Made by a program: the position numbers and the translations under genes | Shown here: positions 28,313-37,933 of the stretch, piece after piece | How the letters are laid out: the number at the start of each line of letters is the position of its first letter | Position numbering within the stretch: position 1 is the stretch's first letter | Source of the DNA: Balneolales bacterium | Lineage (GTDB): Bacteria > Bacteroidota > Rhodothermia > Balneolales > Cyclonatronaceae | NCBI GenBank assembly: GCA_022565805.1 | Contig: JAIULZ010000002.1 | Coordinates: 1-64,000 of the forward strand | Reading direction: 5' to 3' | DNA length: 64,000 nucleotides | Notes under the pieces: model-generated | The model's input: the letters and a program-made list of their open reading frames with translations, nothing else | What the model was told of the DNA's origin: nothing | Databases searched by the model: none

Positions 28313-28684
28313 ATGAATAAGATGCTCAACAACAAGCAATTTCTCTGGTTTTTCGTGCTAATTTCTCAGCTAATTATTGCGGTCGCATATGTTTTGGCAA
28401 TACAATTCAGACTGATTAACTCATCCTTTTTCTTTTTTACTTCCTGGATTTTGGCCACTCTTAGCGTAGAGTTTATCTATCTGTTGTTTCAGCTTAGAAG
28501 TAAACCGGACAAAACAAGAGAATTCAATGCAAGCTGGCTATTTTGGATTGGTCTGATATTCGTCAACTTCGGCATCGTGCTTTTCTTTTTCACCGAATTC
28601 TGGTTTGCCGGCATCTTCACCCTTATTCCGGTATCACTATTTTTCCTGGCTACCAGTTTTAGCTTTGTATTTATGGAGACTTAG
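28313..28684 (+). CDS. Small four-helix membrane protein, unknown
   Basis: 123 aa from the ATG at 28313. The frame is open upstream to a TTG at 28277, but MNKMLNNKQFLWFF is a more natural start. Four hydrophobic helices fill most of the protein, rich in Phe. There is no recognised domain. It lies 81 bp after the DUF1499 gene. Composition is AT-richer than neighbours but compatible with a membrane protein. Confidence 0.5.
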   Translation: MNKMLNNKQFLWFFVLISQLIIAVAYVLAIQFRLINSSFFFFTSWILATLSVEFIYLLFQLRSKPDKTREFNASWLFWIGLIFVNFGIVLFFFTEFWFAGIFTLIPVSLFFLATSFSFVFMET

Positions 28685-28725
28685 CGTTAGCGGGTTTTAG
28701 GTAAGACTATTTCCTTTATTCATTA

Positions 28726-31572
28726 TTAACGCCTTCCCCCCTGCTGAATAGCCCTGAAGTTGTAGCTGAAGGTTACCATGGCATAGCGGGATAATACGTT
28801 GGAGCGAACGTCTTCGATGTATGTGTCTTCGATAATCCGGTTTATGTTGTCGTTTTGGTTCAATAAATCGACCACGGTAAAACGTACTTCAGCTGCCCGG
28901 TTTTCGAGGAATTTATAGCCAATGGCAGCGTTCCAAAGCACAAAGTCGTTTGAGAAATCGTCGGGCAAGCCTACAAAATGCCTTAATCGAGTGTCGGATT
29001 CCAGAATAAGCCCGCGCCACGGATTTAAATTTACGCGCAGTGCCGCTGTACCAGAGTAGTAGTCAGAATCCAGCCCGCCCGGTATGGCGTCGTCTACCAG
29101 ATTATACGAAGCCTGATACGAAATCCGGAAATCGGTCTCAGGAGAAATATTGCTGCTTAATACCGTGCCCAGGTTCAGGGTCCAGTTGTTGGTGTCGAAA
29201 CGCTCCTGATTTACGGCAGCCGGAGACCGGTTAAATGTAACGCCTCCGTTCAGATTCAGATTGCTGCGCAGCGCCTCTACAACAAGGCTTCTAAACATGA
29301 ATGCCCGCACATTCCATGAATCACCAATGTTTTCAGGACGAATAAATCTTGAGCCCGATCCCAGAAAAATACCGCCAGGAAGCACCGAATCGGCTCCGGC
29401 GATGTAGGTTACATTACTGATGGTATCGGTGGTGTAGCTGGCATTCAGGAATAAGACTAACGAACTTGCCGTTCGCGGATCAACTCTTCTCCAGCGAGCC
29501 GAAACCGAATGCGAATACGACTGACCCAGATCAGGGTTTCCACCGCGCAGCTGTATTGGGTTTGTATTATCGATTACATCCTGTAGCTGATTTGCCGAAG
29601 GCGTTCTTGTGTTGGTGTTGTAGCGCAATCGCATATTGCCGTTTTCGAGCAGATTAAACGTAAATGTCGCCGATGGCAGCAGATTCCTGTACAGCTGTCT
29701 GGTTTGGGCATCAAACGGGAATTCCTGATTTCCCCGAAGCAAAGTCTGCTGATACGAAAGGTTTATGTTGTAGCGCAGATTTCCTTCGGTGCGCGCATTA
29801 TAGCCAGTTGTAAATCGATGACGATAAAGCTGGTTTTCAAATACATTCGACAGACCGGGCTCGGGTATGTCGAAGGCCTCACTTACTTCATCACGTGAAA
29901 AAACGGAGCGGTCCGCATTCGAGACCGTGTAGCTTGGATTGTAGCTGAGCTGCAGCTGCGCACGCTCGCCCATGCGCTCGGTGTAGGTAAGATTAGTACC
30001 GAGAGTATAGCCGCGGTCGTCGCTATCTGTAAACTGGTTTTCAACAATATCGCCCCGGTCTGAGTCGAAAAAGAATGTTTGACCACTCCGGAACTGATCT
30101 CCCCGCCGGTTGTTGGCATCGGCCTGTACATTCATCGATAGCGTACGGCCGGGTGTTTCGAACCGGTGTCTTACCAAAAGCGAAGATGTAAGGTCGAAAG
30201 CACTCCGCTCGCTGGCATTGTCGTTCAAGGTTTCGTTTACAAGTTCGCCACCATTTCTACGGGTGATGGCCTCAAAAACGCTACGGCTATCGTTGGATTG
30301 AAAGCTCAGTCTTGGCGTAAATATAAAGGATGTCGACTCGCTGAGCGTGTACTCTGCTCTCATGTTAAAACGGTGGTTCAAGTTATCTGCAGAACCAGTT
30401 GAGAACTCGTCGTAAATTTGGTTTCCGGCAAATCCCCCAGTGTACTGTCTTTCGCTCAGTCTTTCAGAAACATTGTCTGTACTGTTAAAGAAGTAGCTGG
30501 CGTTTATACGAAAGGCATCACCCATACGATCTATGTAATTTAGCCCGAAAGAATGAGTCTGAGTTATGCCATCCTGTCCACCGACCATAAAATCGCGGGT
30601 TGCGCCGCCGCCGCCCCAGCCGCCACGACCTCCGCCCCAGCCGCCGCCGCCTCTTCCGCCACGTCCTCCGGAAGCCGCTTCCTGCACCCCCACCAGGTCC
30701 TCACCAGAAAAGTTGATTTGATTTATATTATTGGTTTGCCCCAAAACAGAAACCCGCTGATTCCCGCTAAAGTAGTTATAGCTTCCGCTTCCTGTATATC
30801 GGTCATCAGATCCATATCCGCTTTGGGCACGCCCAAACTGACCGTTTCGAATTCCCGAGCGTGTCACGATATTTAGGGTTCGCTCCCCCGAGCCATCATC
30901 GAAGCCGGTAAAACGAGCCTGATCGCCCATACGGTCAAAGACCTCAATTTGTTGCACAATTTGTGCTGGTAGATTACGTAAGGCAAGGGTTGCATCGTCA
31001 CCAAAAAACTCGTTTCCATCTACAAGAACACGCCGTACCTGCTCGCCCTGCGCCTCAACCTGACCATTTTGAACCGTAATCCCCGGCATTCGGCTAATCA
31101 GGTCTTCTACGGTGGCATCCCGGTTTACGGTATACGCATCAGCATTAAATGCCGTGGTATCGCCACGCACCACAACGCGGTCTATCAATGCGGTTACCCG
31201 AAGCTCCTCCAGCTGAGCCGGATCTGGGCGCAGACGTATAATTTTGGAAAGCGGATCACCACCTGACCATCGAACCGTATCCTCAAAAGCGTGGTAACCC
31301 ACATAGCTCACACGAAGAAAATATTCGCCGGGACGAACCATTCTCAAGCTGAAATTTCCTTCCGCATCGCTTGTTGCACCGCGTAGCAGGGTAGAATCAG
31401 GCAGGCTAAAAAGGGCCACATTAGCACCAAGAAGCGCCCCTGAAGTCTCCGAATCGCTAACAGTACCGCTCATAAAGACCGGCGCAGACTGTGCCTTAAT
31501 TTCCCCGTTCAATGCTGGGACAATCAGAAATATGATCGCAAGAAATGCAGGAATGATGCGATTGAAACGCAT
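28726..31572 (-). CDS. TonB-dependent receptor-like outer-membrane beta-barrel protein
   Basis: 948 aa from the ATG at 31572. The frame is open to 31737, but the signal peptide, MRFNRIIPAFLAIIFLIVPA, starts here. Order: signal peptide (1-28), a carboxypeptidase-regulatory-like domain (about 32-120), a plug (ATVEDLISRMPGITV, VLVDGNEFFGDDATLALRNLPAQ), then a long beta-barrel of the OMP_b-brl_3 type ending in YNFR. A Gly/Trp/Arg-rich insert at about 300-325 is encoded by 30599-30672. Such proteins are SusC-related but typically without a SusD partner; none is present here. The ligand is unknown. Confidence 0.83.
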   Translation of the reverse strand: MRFNRIIPAFLAIIFLIVPALNGEIKAQSAPVFMSGTVSDSETSGALLGANVALFSLPDSTLLRGATSDAEGNFSLRMVRPGEYFLRVSYVGYHAFEDTVRWSGGDPLSKIIRLRPDPAQLEELRVTALIDRVVVRGDTTAFNADAYTVNRDATVEDLISRMPGITVQNGQVEAQGEQVRRVLVDGNEFFGDDATLALRNLPAQIVQQIEVFDRMGDQARFTGFDDGSGERTLNIVTRSGIRNGQFGRAQSGYGSDDRYTGSGSYNYFSGNQRVSVLGQTNNINQINFSGEDLVGVQEAASGGRGGRGGGGWGGGRGGWGGGGATRDFMVGGQDGITQTHSFGLNYIDRMGDAFRINASYFFNSTDNVSERLSERQYTGGFAGNQIYDEFSTGSADNLNHRFNMRAEYTLSESTSFIFTPRLSFQSNDSRSVFEAITRRNGGELVNETLNDNASERSAFDLTSSLLVRHRFETPGRTLSMNVQADANNRRGDQFRSGQTFFFDSDRGDIVENQFTDSDDRGYTLGTNLTYTERMGERAQLQLSYNPSYTVSNADRSVFSRDEVSEAFDIPEPGLSNVFENQLYRHRFTTGYNARTEGNLRYNINLSYQQTLLRGNQEFPFDAQTRQLYRNLLPSATFTFNLLENGNMRLRYNTNTRTPSANQLQDVIDNTNPIQLRGGNPDLGQSYSHSVSARWRRVDPRTASSLVLFLNASYTTDTISNVTYIAGADSVLPGGIFLGSGSRFIRPENIGDSWNVRAFMFRSLVVEALRSNLNLNGGVTFNRSPAAVNQERFDTNNWTLNLGTVLSSNISPETDFRISYQASYNLVDDAIPGGLDSDYYSGTAALRVNLNPWRGLILESDTRLRHFVGLPDDFSNDFVLWNAAIGYKFLENRAAEVRFTVVDLLNQNDNINRIIEDTYIEDVRSNVLSRYAMVTFSYNFRAIQQGGRR

Positions 31573-32231
31573 GGTACATTCTGCGGATGTGAAAAGGAGA
31601 AAAGAAAAATTCATATAAAATGCAGAGGCGTTGAAAATAGAGTTTTGAGCAGAGTGCAGCATTGAGATCCGGACTTTAATGCCGTGAACTTTACAATACT
31701 GACTGATGATATCAGCAATTGGACGAATTCCGTTCATTATTGTTCTTCACGTTTTCGAATCTTTACAAACCCTTTTTTCCCGCAAATAGAATTCAGCTAT
31801 TATTTAGGATGATGCACTCCTCAATCCTGCTTAAACTCCCGTTTTCACCTATTCCACGATGATACGATTTTGATAAGTTCTGTTTTGATGATCCTGCTAA
31901 AGTCCTGCTTATAAAAATGAATTTACGAACCTATAAACACTCAGCAAGCAGACTTTGAAAAAACTACAAACAGACAAAATTGATGCTATTTGCCCTTTGG
32001 ATTATGTAAGCGCTTTCATTAATTTTGATCTGATTTTGGATGAGCACGTGTAACAATCCTTCAAATTAATTATTTGAATTCGATCAATAGAAATCGGAGG
32101 TAATTTGGAGCCGGTTTCGCACTGCTATTGCGATGATGACAGTGATTTGGCCAAAGGCTAATTTTATACTGCATATCTTTGCAATTACTTAGCCTCAGCA
32201 TAATTTTACCCGAAATTTATCCTTCAATTAC
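31573..32231. other. Divergent intergenic region, nothing recognised
   Basis: About 660 bp upstream of both the outer-membrane receptor and the sugar transporter genes. AT-rich; no clear operator or RNA structure. Confidence 0.45.
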
Positions 32232-33749
32232 ATGCTTGAAATTCAGAAAAAACTCTCCACACCGTTCTACGCCCTGCTTGCGCTTCCTGCCACGGCTATG
32301 GGACTGGGTCTTTCTATACAAATTGCTGCCTTAAGCTGGATTCTTACCTACGAATACGGTCTCTCAATCAGCGAGATTGGCCTTGTTTGGGCTACTGGAC
32401 CGATTGCAGGAATTTTGGGTCAGGTTATTATTGGTATCATTAGCGATAACGTATGGGTTATGAACGGCAGGCGCCGGGTGTTTATCCTTATTGGTGGAGT
32501 TTTGGCCTCGCTTATGCTACTGGCATTGCCCAATATTGGGATAATTCAATCCGGGCTCGGTATTGAGGGAATTTTAGGTATCGCCATCGTTATTTCGATG
32601 GTGCTCGATCTTTCCATAAATGTGTCGTTTAACCCGACACGCTCTATTATTGCCGATGTAACGCCCGAAGGTCCGCTCCGCACAAAAGGATATACCTGGA
32701 TGCAGTTCGTTTCCGGCTCTTTTGGGGTTCTTTCCTATTTTATCGGTGCCACTTTAGGTAACATTGCCCTTATTTATATAGGTGCCGGAGTTGTGCTTAT
32801 TTTTTCCATTATCCCACCGTTTTTTATAAAAGAGCCGCGCTATCTTGGCCGGTATGGCGAAGACGAAGACGAAATTACCAAAGCCGCCTCGCTTTCAGAT
32901 CCAACTCCAAAGCACTATGCGTCGCTTACCGAAGTCTTTTTTAATATTCGTCCGCTTTGGGGTTTTCTGCTGTACGGTATTTATGCGATCGTTAAAAGGC
33001 TGACAGGACTGGAGTTTCCGGGTTTTTACTTTGAACTCTTTGCGCTTGGCTTATCTATCCTTCTCATTATCGAGGCGCTTAAAAAATCAGAAACCGGAAA
33101 ATCTGCCGAAGAAGCAGGCAAAATCGGATTCCACAAAATTCTTGCGGCTCACTCCTTTTCATGGATTGGGGTGCAAAGTATGTTTATTTACTTTTTCGCC
33201 TTTGTGGAATTTCAGCTTCCCGACCTTACCGATGTGCAAATTGGAAGCGTAGTGAACTGGAGTTTTTTCTCTTTAAACCTGGTAGCAGCCTTTATTCCGG
33301 TTTTATTACTTGAGCCTCTCGCCAACAAATTTGGCAGGGTAAAAACACATGCCTATGCTCTTTTTGTGATGGCTGCCGGATACGGAACCTTGGCTTTTGC
33401 CGGTTTAACACCCGCCACAATTTATATTTTAATGCTAATCATTGGCATTGGCTGGGCTTCCATCATAAGTCTGCCTTTTGCGATTATGAGTCAGAAAGTG
33501 GCGCAAAACCAAATGGGGCTTTATATGGGTTTGTTTAACCTTTCTGTAGTTTTGCCACAGCTCGTTTCAAGCTTCGCTATTGCCGAAATTGTTCAGTCGG
33601 TGGTTGCAAAAAATATTTTACTTATGATTTGCGCCGTTACCGTACTTGCATCCGCGGTTGCCTGGCTATTTGTTAAAGAACCTGAAGACCGGATTACCGA
33701 AAACCCCGTCTTACTATCCGAAGAAGCTGAAGATGATATCCGTAGCTAA
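32232..33749 (+). CDS. MFS / GPH-type sugar:cation symporter
   Basis: 505 aa with about 12 membrane helices in two halves separated by a longer cytosolic loop (about 200-285). The N-terminal half carries the loop 2-3 signature GIISDNVWVMNGRRRVFI (residues about 70-87), typical of the GPH/SLC45-like sucrose and glycoside transporters of the major facilitator superfamily. The substrate is probably a di- or oligosaccharide taken up with a cation, judged by family only. No sugar hydrolase is adjacent, so the sugar cannot be named. Start ATG at 32232. Confidence 0.82.
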   Translation: MLEIQKKLSTPFYALLALPATAMGLGLSIQIAALSWILTYEYGLSISEIGLVWATGPIAGILGQVIIGIISDNVWVMNGRRRVFILIGGVLASLMLLALPNIGIIQSGLGIEGILGIAIVISMVLDLSINVSFNPTRSIIADVTPEGPLRTKGYTWMQFVSGSFGVLSYFIGATLGNIALIYIGAGVVLIFSIIPPFFIKEPRYLGRYGEDEDEITKAASLSDPTPKHYASLTEVFFNIRPLWGFLLYGIYAIVKRLTGLEFPGFYFELFALGLSILLIIEALKKSETGKSAEEAGKIGFHKILAAHSFSWIGVQSMFIYFFAFVEFQLPDLTDVQIGSVVNWSFFSLNLVAAFIPVLLLEPLANKFGRVKTHAYALFVMAAGYGTLAFAGLTPATIYILMLIIGIGWASIISLPFAIMSQKVAQNQMGLYMGLFNLSVVLPQLVSSFAIAEIVQSVVAKNILLMICAVTVLASAVAWLFVKEPEDRITENPVLLSEEAEDDIRS

Positions 33750-33954
33750 TTTCCGTTTAAATAAGGGTTTTTTACGCCGATTTGAAGATTTGGCTGAACT
33801 GGAATTTGACTGGTTTTACTATTGATTCTATGTGATTTATAGTATGATGCATTCTGAAAATTACCTTCGGATAATTTTCAAGCCGGAGGTGGAGGCCACA
33901 CTATATGCTGCGGCCTCTACCACGGGCTAAATCATGTCGCCCCCCGGTCTTCTA

Positions 33955-33999
33955 TCCTCGCTCTCACTCTCCCACTCTCCTTCCCTCCCGCTCTCCAAA
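33955..33999. repeat. Pyrimidine-rich CTCTCACTCTCCC tract
   Basis: A C/T-only-biased stretch made of CTCTC and CACTCTCC words, like those at 1-80 and 59505-59537. All three are read on the plus strand and lie outside genes. Confidence 0.55.
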
Positions 34000-34003
34000 A
34001 AAA

Positions 34004-34621
34004 CTACTTCAGCCAGCCTGTAATACTCAATCTCTCCCGGACCGACGGCAGTACTTCGTGCTCAACTATTTCACTCCGGAAAATTACGCTTGTACCGAAT
34101 TCGGGCAAAATTTGCAAGGCTTCCCCGTTTAGATACATCACAAGCTGACCGCCGTCGGCACTCGTCCAATCTGAATTCAAATAGGTGATTACAGAAAATT
34201 TACGGGCGTCATCATTCTTAAACTGATCGATATGGCGCTTGTAAAATGCTCCGGGCTCGTAGCAGGCATAATGAAATTCCCATTCCCGAATTCCTGTAAA
34301 ACAAGTACGGTTCATGTAGGCAGACAAATCTGCTATGCGAGCATTGAAAACACGCTCATGTTCATTCATATTTTGTTCAGAAGGATCAATCCAAAGAATT
34401 TTATCCCTGCGAATATCTTTGCGTTTCGTCTCGAGAGTTTTGTTTCCGATAGCGGCTTCAATGAGCTCTCCTTCGGCCTGCTTTTCTGCCAGCACTGAGC
34501 GAAGCGCACCAAGCGTAACCGGGTTTACAAGAAAGTGGCAAATGGCGAAATCCTTTTCGGCAAGATCATTAATAATCTGCTCGTACTGAGATTCCGATAA
34601 TTCCATTGAATTTAAAAGCAT
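34004..34621 (-). CDS. 2OG-Fe(II) oxygenase (prolyl-4-hydroxylase-like)
   Basis: 205 aa, a complete double-stranded beta-helix. Iron ligands are His130 and Asp132 (YKRHIDQF) and His188 (SEIVEHEVLPS), and Arg197 (VRERLSITGW) binds 2-oxoglutarate. All catalytic residues are present. It matches the SM-20/PKHD-type bacterial prolyl hydroxylase-like group, which hydroxylates protein prolines such as those of EF-Tu; the target here is unknown. It stands alone with an ATG at 34621. Confidence 0.86.
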   Translation of the reverse strand: MLLNSMELSESQYEQIINDLAEKDFAICHFLVNPVTLGALRSVLAEKQAEGELIEAAIGNKTLETKRKDIRRDKILWIDPSEQNMNEHERVFNARIADLSAYMNRTCFTGIREWEFHYACYEPGAFYKRHIDQFKNDDARKFSVITYLNSDWTSADGGQLVMYLNGEALQILPEFGTSVIFRSEIVEHEVLPSVRERLSITGWLK

Positions 34622-34997
34622 AGTGGTTTTACTGAATGATGATTACGTTCTGAATAGACTTTACAATTGTTTACCGTTCCTGCAACATGCTTTTTAAAAC
34701 GGGTGATGCATCTCAAACTCGAAATAGACGCCTTACCAGTTTAAGTGGTACAGATTTTTCCTGCGCAAAAAAAAATGAAACTTTATCGAATGTAGTCGCC
34801 GGAGAAAAGCAAAAATGATCCCCGCTTTCGGATTCATCTTTTCGGAACTACCAGAAACCCACACAGGAAAGCTGATGTGAGCCTAAATTGCTGCGTTTAC
34901 TTTATTTTGAAAGTATCCTTTATTTTACGGACTTTTCAGTAAATAAATTGTGCAGTGCCAGGCGATTTTGAAAATATTTTTAATTCCTACAAGGGGC
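34622..34997. other. Intergenic region, nothing recognised
   Basis: 376 bp between the stop of pbpC and the start of the oxygenase gene, both minus strand. It holds the promoter of the oxygenase gene. No strong terminator hairpin was identified for pbpC. Confidence 0.4.
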
Positions 34998-37406
34998 CTA
35001 TCGGCTTAATATAGTCACTTTCTGCCGATGCCTGTTCCCAAAATTATCTGTGAGTGAAAGAATGTACTCTCCTGGCGATGCGTCTATACTAAGCTGATGC
35101 CGCGAGCTGGTCTTGCCAATAAAAACTTCATCCATAAACCAGAATACCTCTGCGCCGGAAGACTCGTGAGCCAGTTCAAAAACAGCTCTTCCTTTTTGAC
35201 CGTCTGCCTCCAGCGGGATGTAAATTTCGGCATTGGCAGGTGGATAAACCATCTCCATGGGTTGCGTATTTCCTGTTTCTTCACAACCCTGTGCCCAGCC
35301 CGGCAGCTCGCGATAGCCAGTATTTACAGTTCGGTAATAGGCAGCCATGGCCGGTGGCAGACGAAACAGCTGCTCGGCCTGCATGTTTTCCGGGCTTGAG
35401 CAGCGGCTGCTCACACGCTTACTTCGGGTTTCCCGATCAGTAAAAATAACGCTGTGATACGGGCACAATCCTGTTTGTAAACCCTTTGCTGGAATACTTA
35501 CAAGATGAGTTTTCTCGCAGTCGGACCCGGCTCTGTGGCCACTTTTGGTACAGATTACAACCTGCTCGGTTTCATATACAGGCTCGCTGAACCAGCTTGT
35601 CTCCGGCAGCTGATGGAAGATATCGAACATTACAGGTCCGGCTACAGAAGCTCCCGTTAAGCCCGCTCGCCCTTCGCCATCAGCATTTCCAACCCAGACC
35701 GCAACTACATATTCGGGAGTTACGCCAATGGCCCAGGCATCCCGATGACCAAAGCTGGTTCCGGTTTTCCAGCCTATTCGCCGGGCCGAATCAAACCGAC
35801 GCCAGTCGACCTCACCATCGGGACGGGTAACTTCCTGCATGGCGTTAAACATTACCCAAAGCGAACCATTGCCCGGCAGCCGACCGGACGATTCCCACAA
35901 AAAAGATGGGTAAGGCTCAGACCATAGCCGCAAGCCAAACTCAGGGTCACTGCTGGCATCTGATAGCTCAAAATGCTTGCCAAGCTGATTCGCCATCCTT
36001 GCATACAGACCGCCCATTTCCAGCAAACGAGTTTCGGCTCCGCCCAGAATAAGCGTAAGACCGTAGTGGTCGGCTGGCTTTTTAATTGTTGTAAGCCCCA
36101 TCTCATTAAGCTGAAAATGAAAGCGCTCCAGCCCATATTCTCTCAGCATACGAACAGACGGCACATTTAACGATCGTGATACCACCTCGCCGGCCGGAAC
36201 GGCCCCGGAATACGTTCTGGAAAAGTTTTGAGGCATGTAACCCGAAATCTGAGTGGGCACGTCGGGGATTAAAGTTCCGGGCAAAATTTGTCCATCGTCG
36301 AGCATCAAAGCATAAAGCAAAGGCTTTAGTATGCTTCCAGAACTTCGTTCGGCCTGCACCAGATCAACGGCGTGGCCCCGGGCTGGCTCAAAGCTTGTTG
36401 TGTTTCCGGTATAGGCTTTTATTTCTCCGGTTCTCACACAAATTACAAGTGCGGCTGCATGGTGTATATCATTTTGCACCAGCCTGGAATAATGCCGGCC
36501 AATCACCGTATTAAGCCTGTCCTGCAGGCGATAGTTGATAGTAGTTGTAATTCTTTTCCCTCTCAGACGTGAACTACTCCAAGCCCGGTCGAGCACATGT
36601 GGACTCAAAGTAGGAAGAGGATGAGGCGCTTCAGGAATCTGCTCGAGTAAGGCCAACTCAAGATCCATTTCATCCAGATGGCCGGCTTTGTGAAGCCTAT
36701 GGAGCAATCCGTTGCGTTTTTGCAGAAGCATTTCGCGGTTACGGCCCGGATGAATCAGAGATGGACTATTGGGTAGCACGGCAAGCAGCGCGCTTTCGGA
36801 CCAGGACAATTCATGAATATCTCTTGCAAAATAACGCCAGGAAGCAGCTTCAATCCCCACTACATTTCCGCCAAAAGGCGAATGAGCAGCATACAATAGC
36901 AGAATTTCATCTTTATTATACTTGAGCTCCAACCCAATTGCCCGAAATATTTCAGCCGCTTTTTCCATAGGTGTTCGGGCTGGGTTTTCACGGGATAATC
37001 GCACCAGCTGCATAGTAATCGTACTTGCACCGCTTACCACTCTGCCCTGCTGAACATTTTGTGTTATCGCTCTGCTTAACGCCAACGGATCTACTCCCGG
37101 GTGGTATCGAAAACGTTTATCTTCGAAAACCAGAACCGATGCCACGTACTTTTCCGGCAAAGCTTCGGGCTCCGGAAATCGCCACTGACCGTCTGCCGCA
37201 ATTCTGGCGCCAAGCAGCTCTCCGTCGCGATCGGTAAGCACCGTAGAATAGGGCACATCAAACAGTGTACCCGCCGCTAAAAAGCGAGCCACTAGCAAAA
37301 AAGCCATCACCATACCCCCAACAAAAAGAAAAATCCATGAGAATCGAATGGATTTGGCGTTTTTACCTTGCTTTAGGTTTGATGAACTTTCCGTGCTTTG
37401 CATCAC
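34998..37406 (-). CDS. pbpC: Penicillin-binding protein 1C
   Basis: 802 aa bifunctional peptidoglycan synthase, anchored by a membrane helix (about 22-45). The GT51 transglycosylase has catalytic Glu95 in VFEDKRFRYHPGVDP. The transpeptidase has Ser358-x-x-Lys361 (SGSILKPLLY), SLN at 412-414 and KTGT at 547-550. The C-terminal domain of about 90 residues (PPANAEIYIPLEADGQKG and beyond) is the BiPBP_C domain specific to PbpC. All catalytic motifs are intact. It is the last gene of an operon with an A2M gene, the same partnership as yfhM-pbpC in E. coli, thought to repair and protect the wall after attack. Confidence 0.93.
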   Translation of the reverse strand: MMQSTESSSNLKQGKNAKSIRFSWIFLFVGGMVMAFLLVARFLAAGTLFDVPYSTVLTDRDGELLGARIAADGQWRFPEPEALPEKYVASVLVFEDKRFRYHPGVDPLALSRAITQNVQQGRVVSGASTITMQLVRLSRENPARTPMEKAAEIFRAIGLELKYNKDEILLLYAAHSPFGGNVVGIEAASWRYFARDIHELSWSESALLAVLPNSPSLIHPGRNREMLLQKRNGLLHRLHKAGHLDEMDLELALLEQIPEAPHPLPTLSPHVLDRAWSSSRLRGKRITTTINYRLQDRLNTVIGRHYSRLVQNDIHHAAALVICVRTGEIKAYTGNTTSFEPARGHAVDLVQAERSSGSILKPLLYALMLDDGQILPGTLIPDVPTQISGYMPQNFSRTYSGAVPAGEVVSRSLNVPSVRMLREYGLERFHFQLNEMGLTTIKKPADHYGLTLILGGAETRLLEMGGLYARMANQLGKHFELSDASSDPEFGLRLWSEPYPSFLWESSGRLPGNGSLWVMFNAMQEVTRPDGEVDWRRFDSARRIGWKTGTSFGHRDAWAIGVTPEYVVAVWVGNADGEGRAGLTGASVAGPVMFDIFHQLPETSWFSEPVYETEQVVICTKSGHRAGSDCEKTHLVSIPAKGLQTGLCPYHSVIFTDRETRSKRVSSRCSSPENMQAEQLFRLPPAMAAYYRTVNTGYRELPGWAQGCEETGNTQPMEMVYPPANAEIYIPLEADGQKGRAVFELAHESSGAEVFWFMDEVFIGKTSSRHQLSIDASPGEYILSLTDNFGNRHRQKVTILSR

Positions 37407-37446
37407 TTTTTTCTTAACTGCAGTTTATGAAGGCTTTGAAAAACCT

Positions 37447-37866
37447 TTATGAAAACAGCGAACTGATTACCCCGTAAGGAACACGGGTATTTTCTTCAAA
37501 TTCACGCTCCAATTTCTCCAGCTCCTTCGGGCTCGTTGCGGCATGCAATCCATTTTTGAACTGATACCACTCCTCCAACACCTGAATACAGGCCCGGTAA
37601 TAATCCGGATAGTGCTCGTCTGGCAAAACCGGCAGCGCGCTAAGCTCCGAAGCGAAGGATTCCAGAGTTTGATCATGCTCGTCGGCGAGTTCATCGGGGA
37701 TGTTAATGGCATACAGCATTTGGAGCTGCATAAGAGTTTCCATCCAGTCTACATCATCGAAACCGGCCTCAAAAAGCTCCGAAATAAGCGTTTGAGGCGA
37801 GAGAGCGGTATCCTCGTCGAAATGAGATCCGATTTCTGATATTAGTGCGTAGGTGTATTTGTTCAT
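37447..37866 (-). CDS. Acyl-carrier-protein-like protein lacking the modified Ser (unknown)
   Basis: 139 aa, no family recognised with certainty. Residues about 20-75 resemble the ACP four-helix pattern. LFEAGFDDVDWMETLMQLQM (31-50) followed by YAINIPDELAD (52-62) matches the ACP stretch D-S-L-D...LEE-F-IEIPDE, but the phosphopantetheine-bearing Ser is Asp38. Without it the protein could not carry an acyl chain. The remaining C-terminal part (about 85-139) is acidic and helical. It sits between the A2M gene (67-bp gap) and pbpC (40-bp gap) on the same strand, so it is most likely co-expressed with both. The ACP relation is inference from pattern. Confidence 0.6.
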   Translation of the reverse strand: MNKYTYALISEIGSHFDEDTALSPQTLISELFEAGFDDVDWMETLMQLQMLYAINIPDELADEHDQTLESFASELSALPVLPDEHYPDYYRACIQVLEEWYQFKNGLHAATSPKELEKLEREFEENTRVPYGVISSLFS

Positions 37867-37933
37867 TTTTTAAGTATGCTTTCATATTGTAGGGTGATGT
37901 AGAAGCCTTAGCTGTTTTCTCCTACGAAAAGGA

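Noticed and set aside
33889-33920. Terminator after the sugar transporter gene
   Set aside because: The paired arms need two wobble pairs, and there is no T-run after them.
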